Below are positions 27,324-36,128 of a stretch of DNA of 64,000 nucleotides, piece after piece (the stretch's first letter is position 1; each line of letters begins with the position of its first letter). Location: NCBI RefSeq assembly GCF_002849855.1, contig NZ_CP018617.1:1302001-1366000 (forward strand), read 5' to 3'. Source of the DNA: Vibrio azureus (GTDB taxonomy: Bacteria; Pseudomonadota; Gammaproteobacteria; Enterobacterales; Vibrionaceae). Under the pieces are notes generated by a model that was not told where the DNA came from, ran no database searches, and was given only the letters and a program-made list of their open reading frames with translations. A program made the translations under genes and the position numbers.

Positions 27324-27851
27324 GAAAATCAGGAAAAACAAGAAATACCTCTGTGACTTATATGAAAAATGGCGATAACGTCCGAAATCTTCCCTTCAGT
27401 TGAATGTCACCATTTGTTAGTGAAGAACTTGCGATTGAACTCATCAGGTTGAAGAAAAAGCATGATGCTATTAGCTCTGTTCAAGATGAACCTGAGTTGC
27501 ACCCCAACGCTTTCAAATGGCCGACTACTTTTGCAAATCATGGTACCAAGACCACTGGAAGTGGCCGAAAATATAAAACTCAAGCGAGTTGCCACTCGCT
27601 ATTGTCCAAAAGCGAATTACATTTTTGCAACAAGCACATATTTCCGACACTTAATTGAATTATTTTCGAAGTGATATTATTGTATATAGACAATACTCCC
27701 CACTAATAATTCTTGAGCTATTGATAATAAATCTGACTGAAGTTAGAATAAAAGGAGAAGTGAATTTACACGTAGCAGTTAAGGTTGAGATTATACTCAT
27801 CTTGAGGTTACTTGGGTATAAGTAGTTAAAAGGAAGCATTTAGAGTAATAA

Positions 27852-28460
27852 ATGAAACGGAGTGAGCTAAATATTATCATAATGTCATTGTTTTTTTGCC
27901 TATCAATAACATCCCATATAATTGCATACAAAATCATAGACATCTTCGGCATACACATAATTCCCTCATCCTTAACCTATATGTTCTGTTTTGTCCTTAT
28001 TGATATTTTTGCATTAATTAATGACAAAAGGACAGTGTTGCTCATCATCGTAATGGAGTCATTTGTTAATATAATAATGATAATAATAACATATATTGTT
28101 TCATTACTTCCTTCTCCAGACTATGTAATTCATGCAAATTCATATAAGGACGTTTTTAGCCCTATCTTTACATTATACTTCGCTAATATACTGGGTTCAA
28201 TAATTGCTTTTGTTTTGGATTATGCACTATTCAAAAGACTGTATTTTCAATATGGGTATCTAACAGCATCCCTAGTTTCATCAACGGCTATAATCATATT
28301 TTACACAGTAATTACTGACATGTTAGCATTTTCAGGTGTATATGGTGATAACTATATAGATCTTACTGTGACAAACATAATTACAAATATAACCTTCCTA
28401 TTTATAATAACAATCATGTTATTACCAATGGTGAAGAAAATAAAGGATGTAAAAATATGA
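27852..28460 (+). CDS. VUT/YhhQ-like membrane protein
   Basis: A 202-residue integral membrane protein with about six hydrophobic helices. The N-terminal part (IIDIFGIHIIPSSLTYMFCFVLIDIFALINDKR) resembles the conserved region of VUT-family vitamin or queuosine-precursor transporters, in which a helix ending in an acidic D-x-x position precedes a loop with basic residues. The C-terminal helices fit as well. Family assignment is tentative. It is translationally coupled to the VOC-protein gene (ATGA overlap), so the two probably work together on one small molecule. Confidence 0.5.
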   Translation: MKRSELNIIIMSLFFCLSITSHIIAYKIIDIFGIHIIPSSLTYMFCFVLIDIFALINDKRTVLLIIVMESFVNIIMIIITYIVSLLPSPDYVIHANSYKDVFSPIFTLYFANILGSIIAFVLDYALFKRLYFQYGYLTASLVSSTAIIIFYTVITDMLAFSGVYGDNYIDLTVTNIITNITFLFIITIMLLPMVKKIKDVKI

Positions 28461-29026
28461 TATCAGGTTTAGGACATATAAATATTGTTGTTGATAATAT
28501 TGATTTAGCATCTGATTATTATGCTGATCTACTTTCAGCTGTACCTGTTCAAAGGTTTAATAACTTTAAAAACGAAGGGTTTTCTAAGTCTGCTGGATTT
28601 ATTGATAATTGCAATGAAGTTGATGTTTCAATAGAATTCTTGAAAATAGGAAATACCAACATCTATCTTGAATTGATGGAGTATCATAGTCCGGTATCGG
28701 AAGAAGTACATTTCCATAAAACCCCCAATATGATAGGGACTTTGGGTCATATATGTCTAAGTGTGTCTGACATTGATTCTGAATTTGAAAGAATTAAGGC
28801 ACACAAAGACGTCAGGATGATTTCTGAAAACTCGGCATATAGACCTTTTAAAATATCGCAAATTAAGACTGATGAATTTTTCTTCCATGATGAAGTTAAT
28901 GAGAAAAATGTAGAAGAAAAGAAAAAGGTAGCGAATATTGTGAGCAATACTAGATACTTCTATTTTGTCGATAAATACAATATTCAGTGGGAGTTTGAAG
29001 AAGGTCATATTGATATCGGCGATTAA
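28457..29026 (+). CDS. VOC-superfamily (glyoxalase-like) protein
   Basis: A 189-residue protein with the vicinal-oxygen-chelate pattern. The first module begins GLGHINIVVDNIDLASDYY and ends with YLELMEY; the second begins GTLGHICLSVSDIDSEFERI and ends IQWEFEEGH. Candidate metal ligands are H7, E72, H97 and the Glu of WEFE, as in glyoxalase I-type enzymes. The substrate is unknown. It is the second gene of a two-gene operon with the VUT-like transporter. A stem-loop (CAAAGCGGCG...CGCCTCTTTG, about 29,072-29,100) lies after the stop. Confidence 0.75.
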   Translation: MISGLGHINIVVDNIDLASDYYADLLSAVPVQRFNNFKNEGFSKSAGFIDNCNEVDVSIEFLKIGNTNIYLELMEYHSPVSEEVHFHKTPNMIGTLGHICLSVSDIDSEFERIKAHKDVRMISENSAYRPFKISQIKTDEFFFHDEVNEKNVEEKKKVANIVSNTRYFYFVDKYNIQWEFEEGHIDIGD

Positions 29027-29227
29027 TCTGTTTTTATCAAGAGCTATGTCATCTCAAGATGTTCTATTCAAAGCGGCGGCTATACGGTCGCCTCTTTGAT
29101 AGCCAATTAACCTTAACTAAGAAAATTTTAACTGTAAACGCCCCATGAACCCACGGGGTTATGTTGTTAATGTTTTAAGTTCCAAGGTAGGAGTATTCTG
29201 CTCAAGTTTTTCAGGACACTTTTCTAG

Positions 29228-29961
29228 GGCTTGGTTGCAAAAACCTCACAGAAAGCCAGACTTTAACTATGATTCACCACTTATACCCTAGTGACCTCAA
29301 GATGCTTGATTCAGAGCGAGGTCACTGAGTCGAATTCAAGGAAGACAACGAAGCGGGATAGTATTCTATCTCCAAGTTGTCTGACGCAAGAAGTCGGCTC
29401 AGTGACACGCTCCCAAAGGGCGAGTGACCTTAACTCTCAGACTTTGTTAACGATTCTCAATGTAGGCTACTAAATCTTCGAATCGTTGCCGTGCCTGAGA
29501 GCTAAGGTCATCTCGCTGAACGCAGCATCTTGAGGTTACTTGGGTATAGCAATGCGTTATGGCCAAGTCTGAATTCAAATGGCGGCATTTCACCCCTGAA
29601 CTTATCTTATAGTGTGTGCGGTGGTATGGCACTACCGCAATGAGCTACGCTGTTATTAATTCACCCGTATTGATTCTTTTTGGCAGCTTGATGAAACTTA
29701 AGTCGCGACAAAACCTCCTTTCATCCCAACGCATTGAATACTGAAAAATATTCGTCTTATGGTAATACCATTGCTCGTCTCAAGCTTGAAGGCAGCCTAC
29801 GCCAAGATGTTTAACATCGACAAGTGAAATATCTCAACAATGGCATTGAATCTGACCACGCTCCTATCAAAAGCTTATCGAAGCCACCAGTGGCTTCAGA
29901 GTGCGAAAGCGGGCTGGTCAAACATTCAAGGGTTTGAGGGGATAAGGATGTTGAATAAAGG
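29228..29961 (+). mobile_element. Decayed IS6-type element split by a MITE-like insertion
   Basis: The left end (GGGCTTGGTTGCAAAAACCTC) and first bases run to 29,281. A 267-bp element interrupts, and the transposase sequence then resumes at 29,549 (GCAATGCGTTATGGCCAAGT), with several deletions and stops, to about 29,961 (GTTGAATAAAGG). The right end is missing. It is older than the intact copies. Confidence 0.75.
29282..29548. mobile_element. MITE-like inverted-repeat element (267 bp)
   Basis: It has inverted ends TATACCCTAGTGACCTCAAG and TATACCCAAGTAACCTCAAG (the second read on the other strand) and no coding capacity. It is inserted cleanly in the IS6-type remnant. Related end sequences occur at about 27,800, 63,128 and 63,548, so it belongs to a dispersed family. 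Confidence 0.65.
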
Positions 29962-30210
29962 TAAGCGTCTTTCTATCGACTCATTGACTTTCCAGTATCA
30001 GCACAGAGACCGCCAACTAAGGCAGCTGCTATAGGAATTAAATAACAATAATAACAGAAGATAAAAAGTCCCCATGGACAAGGAACATGGGGAAACCTGA
30101 ATTAGCTATATTAAGCAAAGCTATATTTTATAAAGGCTCTGTATATATGCTTTTTTCATTCATAAAAATAGGGAGTCTTAAAAATAAAGATAACCAGACG
30201 TTGATTATCG

Positions 30211-30266
30211 TTATTTTTTTAAGTTTGTATAGGGACAGAATGACCCTATACAAACTTAAAAATAAA
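30211..30266. repeat. Long inverted repeat upstream of aldolase gene
   Basis: The perfect 14-bp arms AAGTTTGTATAGGG (30,221-30,234) and CCCTATACAAACTT (30,244-30,257) surround a 9-bp loop. The stem extends outward through a T-rich left and A-rich right flank. It lies 52 bp before the aldolase start. It could be an operator or an RNA hairpin; it lacks the T-tract of a terminator for plus-strand transcripts. No gene is supportable at 29,962-30,309. Confidence 0.5.
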
Positions 30267-30309
30267 ATATATCATATAAGGTTTTAAATTAATAAATAGG
30301 AAGATTTAA

Positions 30310-31416
30310 ATGCATTATAATCAATTAGATACACCATGCTTAATTATCGACATGGATAATATGGATTTCAACATCAAGACAATGATGAAAAAAACACATG
30401 ATCTTGGTTTAAATTTAAGACCTCATACCAAGGCACATAAGAACCCCGATATAGCCAAAGCTCAAATCCTAGGCGGTGCAAAAGGGATCTGTGTTGCAAA
30501 GTTGGGAGAAGCTGAAGTCATGGCTGACGCTGGAATCGATGATATTTTGATTACCACTCCGATTGCTGGAGAAGTGAAAACAAAACGTCTAATTTCACTT
30601 TATAAAAAACATCCAAATGCTCGGTTTATCCAGGTTATCGATAATAAAGCTCATGCGATAGAAATAAACAAAGAAGCTGAACAGGAAAATGTCTGCGTTC
30701 AGTTATTAATTGAAGTAGAAAGCGGACAAAAGCGCTGTGGAGTTGAAGTTGGTGATGAACTACTCGATCTTATTAAGTTAATTAATTCCCTTAGTAACGT
30801 TAGTTATGTCGGTTTGCAAGCTTACAGCGGCCATTTGCAGCACATCAAAGGATTTGAGAGTAGAAACAAGCAAGCAAGAGAAGCCGTTCTACCTTTATTT
30901 AATTATCTAAAAGAAAAGTTAATTCCAAACGGTTTTAAACCTGAGATTATAAGTGGTGGCGGTACTGGTACTTATCAGGCTTATTCAGATTTGGAATATA
31001 CAGAAATACAAGCAGGCTCATATGTTTTCATGGATTCGTCATACCTATCTATTGGAGATGAGACCAATCAAGATTCAAACAATGAATTCAAAAGCGCGTT
31101 AAGTGTCATCGCAACGGTGATCAGCACTCCTACACGAGAGCGCGCAGTCATTGATGCTGGAATGAAATCCTTATCTATTGACTCAGGGATGGCAACGGTG
31201 CTTGACAACACCAATCTAATTTATCAAACAGGCGGAGACGAGCACGGCATCATTCACGCAAAGAACAAAGAGCACAATTTAACTATTGGTGATCGAATTG
31301 TGTTAGTTCCGAGTCACTGCGATACAACATTAAACAATTTTGATTTCGCATACTGTGTTAGGGACAATAAAGTTATTAATAAAATTTGCATTGAAGGCAG
31401 AGGACGCTCTGATTAA
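30310..31416 (+). CDS. DSD1-type PLP enzyme (D-threonine aldolase / D-serine dehydratase-like)
   Basis: A 368-residue fold-type III PLP enzyme. The PLP lysine lies in LRPHTKAHK near residue 41, and the TIM barrel carries VQLLIEVESGQKRCGV, YSGHLQHI and SGGGTGTY for phosphate binding. The C-terminal domain has VPSHCDTT, the His-Cys pair that binds the metal in D-threonine aldolases and eukaryote-type D-serine dehydratases. It would cleave a beta-hydroxy D-amino acid. It overlaps the convergent PAS-LuxR gene by 4 bp. It has a long AT-rich leader with an inverted repeat. Confidence 0.85.
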   Translation: MHYNQLDTPCLIIDMDNMDFNIKTMMKKTHDLGLNLRPHTKAHKNPDIAKAQILGGAKGICVAKLGEAEVMADAGIDDILITTPIAGEVKTKRLISLYKKHPNARFIQVIDNKAHAIEINKEAEQENVCVQLLIEVESGQKRCGVEVGDELLDLIKLINSLSNVSYVGLQAYSGHLQHIKGFESRNKQAREAVLPLFNYLKEKLIPNGFKPEIISGGGTGTYQAYSDLEYTEIQAGSYVFMDSSYLSIGDETNQDSNNEFKSALSVIATVISTPTRERAVIDAGMKSLSIDSGMATVLDNTNLIYQTGGDEHGIIHAKNKEHNLTIGDRIVLVPSHCDTTLNNFDFAYCVRDNKVINKICIEGRGRSD

Positions 31417-32075
31417 CCAACTAACTGATGCCTAATGATATATTTCGAAGGAATGTATGTAGAAATATTGTACGCTATACAATAATCGATTAACGATTTT
31501 CTTGTATTTGTACATGATTTATACATCATTCTTTCTATTGTTTTTCTGACTGATAAAACCGTCACACCCATACGAAGACTTATTTCTTTTGTACTGTGAA
31601 ACTGCATTAAAAGATACAAAACTTCCCATTCCATTTCAGTAAAAATGTCACTAGGTGGTGAAAGTGCAATAGATGAAGATTCTTTTTCTTTTTGGATCAC
31701 AAGACTATCGATGTTTTTCGCAGGTTCTGCCCAAAAATACACCCCAACGCACTCATTACCCACATAGAATGGCCTTTTATGAAAAATCCACGCTTCCAGT
31801 TTTTTCTCTTTCCAAAACGGATGAATTTCAATTGATGATTTTGTTTTTAATGTTTTGGCTACCAACTGATCGTGAGCTTGAAACTCTTTTTCGAATTCAT
31901 AGGTGGGGCAAGGCAGTTCGCCATCAAGCCGTCCTTCGATATTAAAACTCTCAGGTAAACACTGCATCATTTTATACGCTCGATTTACAAACACAAATCG
32001 AGATTGCAAATCTTTCACACCACACGGCCACTCATCAGCCTCCCAGTGATCAATCAAAATTCGAGAGATGTCCAT
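31413..32075 (-). CDS. PAS-LuxR family transcriptional regulator
   Basis: A 220-residue regulator. Residues about 15-130 form a PAS-like sensor (GVKDLQSRFVFVNRAYKMM ... KRPFYVGNECVGVYFWAEP). Residues about 150-205 are a GerE/LuxR-type helix-turn-helix (TEMEWEVLYLLMQFHSTKEI, then SLRMGVTVLSVRKTIERMM). It is convergent with the aldolase gene and may regulate it or neighbours. The ligand is unknown. The 250 bp upstream (32,076-32,326) are AT-rich with no gene. Confidence 0.8.
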   Translation of the reverse strand: MDISRILIDHWEADEWPCGVKDLQSRFVFVNRAYKMMQCLPESFNIEGRLDGELPCPTYEFEKEFQAHDQLVAKTLKTKSSIEIHPFWKEKKLEAWIFHKRPFYVGNECVGVYFWAEPAKNIDSLVIQKEKESSSIALSPPSDIFTEMEWEVLYLLMQFHSTKEISLRMGVTVLSVRKTIERMMYKSCTNTRKSLIDYCIAYNISTYIPSKYIIRHQLVG

Positions 32076-32326
32076 ATAAACTCTTATTCGAAGTAAAATT
32101 AGGTTTTATTATTATGTATTAGCTGTAAAAATGCACTTTCTATTTCTAAAAATTTTGGAAAAGCTTAATTAGATCTCAATTTAAAATTAAATCATTCCTT
32201 CTAAGAGCTCTAAAGTCTCACTATACAATCGATTACATTAATATTAATGGTATTGTATAAAATATACAGAATACTGCTTTATAGCCACAGCCAAGAGTAG
32301 AATTTTGTAGACTGGCTGGATGATTT

Positions 32327-32413
32327 TTATATTCCAACTCTCTCAACTAGTCTCTCGAAACTAAATCTTATAAGCCCATTTTGATTAAACGTTTGTTTTA
32401 TCCAGTTTTCCAT
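32327..32413 (-). pseudogene. Truncated third copy of the 122-aa partner gene
   Basis: Starts MENWIKQTFNQNG like the full copies at 33,160 and 34,275, then runs into unrelated sequence and stops after 28 codons. It marks the left limit of the tandem immunity-gene array. Confidence 0.7.
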
Positions 32414-32970
32414 TATTTGACCTCCACAGGGATACACATCAAGCCGGTAACTTGGTTTGCATCCAGTATATCTTTAACTTTTTGGTTGATTACAATGCCT
32501 CTAGGAAATTCTTTTACCCGAAATACATCATGACGAATAATCAATTTTGATAGTTTATCTTTACAGAATGTCAATTTACTAATGGAGCTATAGGCATTAC
32601 GAAAATCATCAAAATAAGATGCTCCCGATGCCTTTTCGTTTAGTAATGAGTAAGTCGTAAACACATTCATGAAGCTATACTCATCATATTGAACGCCATC
32701 AACATCCACGGTAACTGGAATAAATTGAATTCCAGAGATATATTGCTTCAAAAACTCATCGACAACTCTGCGGTGTGGAATAAAACCTATCGCTTTAAGT
32801 ACATCTGACATCGCTCGCTGTTTATACACTTGGTCAACTCTGACCATAGGCGGAATGTCGTAATATTTAATCCCTAGTTCAATTGTACTAACAATTTTCT
32901 TCACATCTTGATCAAATGAAAATGAAGCTTCATCGTCGATAAATGCGCATTTTAATTGGTAATAATTCAC
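32413..32970 (-). CDS. Imm11-like protein, copy 1
   Basis: A 185-residue protein resembling the Imm11 (DUF1629) family: an alpha-beta protein with a conserved HRRVVDEFLKQYISGIQFIPVTVD segment and a C-terminal VTGLMCIPVEVK strand. Imm11-type proteins are encoded beside polymorphic toxins as immunity factors. It starts with GTG after a strong AGGAGG. Its stop overlaps the ATG of the next frame (TAATG), which is truncated in this copy. No toxin gene is nearby. Confidence 0.6.
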   Translation of the reverse strand: MNYYQLKCAFIDDEASFSFDQDVKKIVSTIELGIKYYDIPPMVRVDQVYKQRAMSDVLKAIGFIPHRRVVDEFLKQYISGIQFIPVTVDVDGVQYDEYSFMNVFTTYSLLNEKASGASYFDDFRNAYSSISKLTFCKDKLSKLIIRHDVFRVKEFPRGIVINQKVKDILDANQVTGLMCIPVEVK

Positions 32971-33113
32971 TTAACCTCCTAGTTTTGCAGTACTAGTTTG
33001 AAATGTTTATTATTGAATCATTAATGTGTTTTATTGGCGTCGAACCAATAAACTTCCACGGGGAGTTTTTTGCTCACTATCAACGCCATCACCTGAGAAA
33101 GTGCCAAAATCAT

Positions 33114-33142
33114 TAAAAAAGCCACCATGAAACAAAGTGGCT
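33114..33142 (-). terminator. Terminator of immunity-gene unit 2
   Basis: On the minus strand a 6-bp stem AGCCAC...GTGGCT is followed by TTTTTTAATG, 18 bp after the stop of the 122-codon gene. An identical copy occurs at 34,229-34,257. Confidence 0.7.
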
Positions 33143-33159
33143 TGTAGTCTCGTATAGTA

Positions 33160-33528
33160 CTATAACTGTCGGTGTAGGCGTGGTAGAGGCTCGCTGCTGG
33201 TGATCTTCTCTGCTAAGAGAGGGTGGAAATAAAGCCCTGTTTTATCATACGCCAGCATGATTTGTTCACCTTGCCCAAGACATGACTCAACTTGGTGAAC
33301 TGCAACAGCATGTAAAAATTCATACTCCCATTCATCCTCTCCGTTAAGCCAAACCATTGCTGGTGTTGTCTGTAGGTCATCGGAAATGTCTAGATCATCA
33401 TGAATATACAGCCCAGGAAACAAAGTAAAATCAAGAATAAGTCCTGGCAAAATACCAAAGCGACTCTTATCATCAGTCGCTTCAAAAGGCCCATTTTGAT
33501 TAAACGCTTGTTTTATCCAGTTTTCCAT
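33160..33528 (-). CDS. Hypothetical 122-aa partner of Imm11-like gene, copy 1
   Basis: An acidic 122-residue protein (MENWIKQAFNQNGPFEATDD...) of no recognised family. The correct start is the ATG at 33,528, preceded by GGAGGT and overlapping the stop of the upstream Imm11-like gene as TAATG. A longer in-frame start would lie inside that gene. Tight coupling suggests that the two proteins act together or against the same toxin. A terminator follows. Confidence 0.6.
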   Translation of the reverse strand: MENWIKQAFNQNGPFEATDDKSRFGILPGLILDFTLFPGLYIHDDLDISDDLQTTPAMVWLNGEDEWEYEFLHAVAVHQVESCLGQGEQIMLAYDKTGLYFHPLLAEKITSSEPLPRLHRQL

Positions 33529-34085
33529 TATTTGACCTCCACAGGGATACATATCAAGCCAGTAACTTGGTTTGCATCCAGTATATCTTTAACTTTTTGA
33601 GTAATTACAATTTCTCTAGGGAATTCTTTTACCCGGAATGCATCATGACGAATAGTCACTTTTGATAGTTTATCTTTACAGAAAGCCATCTTTCTAATGG
33701 AGTTATAGGCATTACGAAAAACATTAAAATCAGATGCTCCCGATGCCTTTTCGTTTAGTAATGAGTAAGTATTAAACACATTCATGAAGCTATACTCATC
33801 ATATTGAACGCCATCAACATCCACGGTAACTGGAATAAACTGAATTCCAGAGATATATTGCTTCAAAAACTCATCGACAACTCTGCGGTGTGGAATAAAA
33901 CCTATCGCTTTAAGTACATCTGACATCGCTCGCTGTTTATACACTTGGTCAACTCTGACAATAGGCGGAATGTCGTAATATTTAATCCCTAGTTCAATTG
34001 TACTAACAATTTTCTTCACATCTTGATCAAATGAAAACGAAGCCTCATCATCGATAAATGCGCATTCTAAATGATAATAGTTCAC
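33528..34085 (-). CDS. Imm11-like protein, copy 2
   Basis: A 185-residue paralog of the genes at 32,413 and 34,643, differing at about 20 positions concentrated in residues 110-170 (for example NVFRNAYNSIRKMAFCKDKL). Such clustered change is what would be expected if immunity specificity were diversifying. GTG start after AGGAGG; coupled to the downstream 122-codon gene. Confidence 0.6.
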   Translation of the reverse strand: MNYYHLECAFIDDEASFSFDQDVKKIVSTIELGIKYYDIPPIVRVDQVYKQRAMSDVLKAIGFIPHRRVVDEFLKQYISGIQFIPVTVDVDGVQYDEYSFMNVFNTYSLLNEKASGASDFNVFRNAYNSIRKMAFCKDKLSKVTIRHDAFRVKEFPREIVITQKVKDILDANQVTGLICIPVEVK

Positions 34086-34228
34086 TTAACCTCCTAGTTT
34101 TGCAGTGCTAGTTTGAAATGTTTATTATTGAATCATTAATGTGTTTTATTGGCGTCGAACCAATAAACTTCCACGGGGAGTTTTTTGCTCACTATCAACG
34201 CCATCACCTGAGAAAGTGCCAAAATCAT

Positions 34229-34257
34229 TAAAAAAGCCACCATGAAACAAAGTGGCT
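34229..34257 (-). terminator. Terminator of immunity-gene unit 3
   Basis: Same hairpin and T-run as at 33,114-33,142, placed after the second 122-codon gene. Confidence 0.7.
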
Positions 34258-34274
34258 TGTAGTCTCGTATAGTA

Positions 34275-34643
34275 CTATAACTGTCGGTGTAGGCGTGGTA
34301 GAGGCTCGCTGTTGGTAATCTTCTCTGCTAAGAGAGGGTGGAAATAAAGCCCTGTTTTATCATACGCCAGCATGATTTGTTCACCTTGCCCAAGACATGA
34401 CTCAACTTGGTGAACAGCAACAGCATGTAAAAATTCAAACTCCCATTCATCCTCTCCGTTAAGCCGAACCATTGCTGGTGTTGTCTGTAGGTCATCGGAA
34501 ATGTCTAGATCATCATGAATATACAGCCCAGGAAACAAAGTAAAATCAAGAATAAGTCCTGGCAAAATACCAAAGCGACTCTTATCATCAGTCGCTTCAA
34601 AAGGCCCATTTTGATTAAACGCTTGTTTTATCCAGTTTTCCAT
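34275..34643 (-). CDS. Hypothetical 122-aa partner of Imm11-like gene, copy 2
   Basis: Differs from the copy at 33,160 at only a few residues (VRLNGEDEWEFEF in place of VWLNGEDEWEYEF). The start at 34,643 overlaps the stop of the third Imm11-like gene and follows GGAGGT. Function unknown. Confidence 0.6.
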   Translation of the reverse strand: MENWIKQAFNQNGPFEATDDKSRFGILPGLILDFTLFPGLYIHDDLDISDDLQTTPAMVRLNGEDEWEFEFLHAVAVHQVESCLGQGEQIMLAYDKTGLYFHPLLAEKITNSEPLPRLHRQL

Positions 34644-35200
34644 TACTTGACCTCCACAGGGATACATATCAAGCCAGTAACTTGGTTTGCATCCAGTATA
34701 TCTTTAACTTTTTGGTTGATTACAATGCCTCTAGGAAATTCTTTTACCCGAAATACATCATGACGAATAGTCACTTTTGATAGTTTATCTTTACAGAATG
34801 TCAATTTACTAATGGAGCTATAGGCATTACGAAAATCATCAAAATAAGATGCTCCCGATGCTTTTTCGTTTAGTAATGAGTAAGCAGTAAACACATTCAT
34901 GAAGTTATACTCATCATATTGAACACCATCAACATCCACGGTAACCGGAATAAACTGAACTCCAGTGATATATTGCTTCAAAAACTCATCGACAACTCTG
35001 CGGTGTGGAATAAAACCTATCGCTTTAAGTACATCTGACATCGCTCGCTGTTTATACACTTGTTTCACTCTAACCATAGGCGGAATGTCGTAATAATTAA
35101 TCCCTAGTTCAATTGTACTAACAATTTTCTTCACATCTTTATCAAATAAAAATGAAGCTTCATCGTCGATAAATGCGCATTTTAATTGGTAATAATTCAC
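34643..35200 (-). CDS. Imm11-like protein, copy 3
   Basis: A 185-residue protein, first in transcription order of the array. It differs from copy 1 at scattered positions (LFDKDVKK, VKQVYKQR, ITGVQFIP). The GTG start follows AGGAGG. The promoter must lie in 35,201-35,400. Given the distance from any toxin, the array may protect against effectors of neighbouring cells. Confidence 0.6.
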   Translation of the reverse strand: MNYYQLKCAFIDDEASFLFDKDVKKIVSTIELGINYYDIPPMVRVKQVYKQRAMSDVLKAIGFIPHRRVVDEFLKQYITGVQFIPVTVDVDGVQYDEYNFMNVFTAYSLLNEKASGASYFDDFRNAYSSISKLTFCKDKLSKVTIRHDVFRVKEFPRGIVINQKVKDILDANQVTGLICIPVEVK

Positions 35201-35690
35201 TTAACCTCCTAGTATTGCAGTGCTAGCTTTAAATACTTTTTGTTAGCCATTGCCATATGAGTACCATCGATTGAACGACATAATCTGAAGTTATCCATAC
35301 AGGATTACTGAGAGGTTTATTTTCGAATTCAACTTTCACTAGTGGCTCTTCTTAACCTAACAGTAAAATTCTATACCCATGATTTTACTGTTTTTTCAAC
35401 AATAAAAATAATGTCACAATAACCAAGAAATCAGCCATTTTTACTTAAAAAAACACCTAAAAATTGTCTTTTTTATCCTTAACCTGACCTAAAAAAAGGA
35501 ATAACCTTCATTTATAACTTCTTAATCCGTTAAGATAATTCAATAAATGTGATTTAGATCAAGTATTAAGATCTAGATGTGAAGGCTATTCTCCAAAAAA
35601 TCGACACTACATAATGAGGGCTCAATATACAAACAAGGAGCGCAAAAAGTTGAAAGGCTTGATTCAATATCTGATAGATGGAAATCAGCA
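35201..35690. other. Non-coding flank left of the CRISPR transposon
   Basis: About 490 bp of AT-rich DNA with no supportable gene. A CRP-like sequence (TGTGATTTAGATCAAG, about 35,548) is only half conserved. Just before the transposon, AAGGAG lies 9 bp upstream of a TTG (35,650) that opens a frame running into the transposon. If the insertion is removed, that frame would continue 38 codons into the region behind the AraC gene. Confidence 0.4.
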
Positions 35691-35695
35691 AACGC
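35691..35695. repeat. Target-site duplication (AACGC), left copy
   Basis: The five bases AACGC before the transposon end are repeated at 61,096-61,100 directly after the other end. Five-base duplication is the Tn7-family rule. Confidence 0.95.
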
Positions 35696-35797
35696 TGTCG
35701 CTGAAACCATAAGATGTCCAATCACATCTAAGAATTTCATCATTTTGGATTACGACTGTAGGCATAAGATGTCCCAAAGTAAAACCATAAAGTGTCC
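35696..35797 (+). repeat. Transposon end with three TnsB-type binding sites
   Basis: The end sequence is followed by three 13-bp sites of the form CCATAARRTGTCC, at 35,707-35,719, 35,762-35,774 (first base G) and 35,785-35,797. The wide gap between the first and second sites and the tight pair after it differ from the other end, giving the asymmetry needed for orientation control. Confidence 0.85.
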
Positions 35798-36128
35798 TTT
35801 TTCAGTATATTAAGAAAAAAACAAAAATTATTTGTAGTAAAATTACGTAATTGATGAAGTACTCTTTGTACTCTCAAAGAAATGATTAACACCCAAACCT
35901 AGAGTATCAATAAGCCCATTCATGCAACTTCATATCGCACGGACAATTATTCATTAGAATACGAATTCTAACGTTTGATGTTTGGATTAGAAATAGTATC
36001 TATGTTATGTGCGAGTCTAAAGATGATCTTTTAAAGCCTCGGTATCGTCAATTCTTTTCAGACAGATTAAAATGAAGCAACACAATGGTCGCTTCATTTG
36101 CAATATCACAATAAATAGAGGAGCAATC

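Larger units (their letters stand above)
32380..35210 (-). repeat. Tandem array of 1,115-bp immunity-gene units
   Basis: Each unit holds a 185-codon gene, a coupled 122-codon gene, a terminator and an about 140-bp spacer. Corresponding points recur every 1,115 bp (for example starts at 33,528 and 34,643). There are two complete units plus a partial one that keeps only the 185-codon gene and 13 matching codons of the next. Identity is very high, so the expansion is recent. Confidence 0.85.

Noticed and set aside
27404..27658. 84-codon plus-strand frame
   Set aside because: No start context, no recognisable composition or motif, and it ends in an IS-like TTTTTGCAACAAGC tip; probably decayed non-coding DNA.
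35545..35563. CRP-like site TGTGATTTAGATCAAG
   Set aside because: Only one half-site matches well and no gene start follows at a sensible distance.
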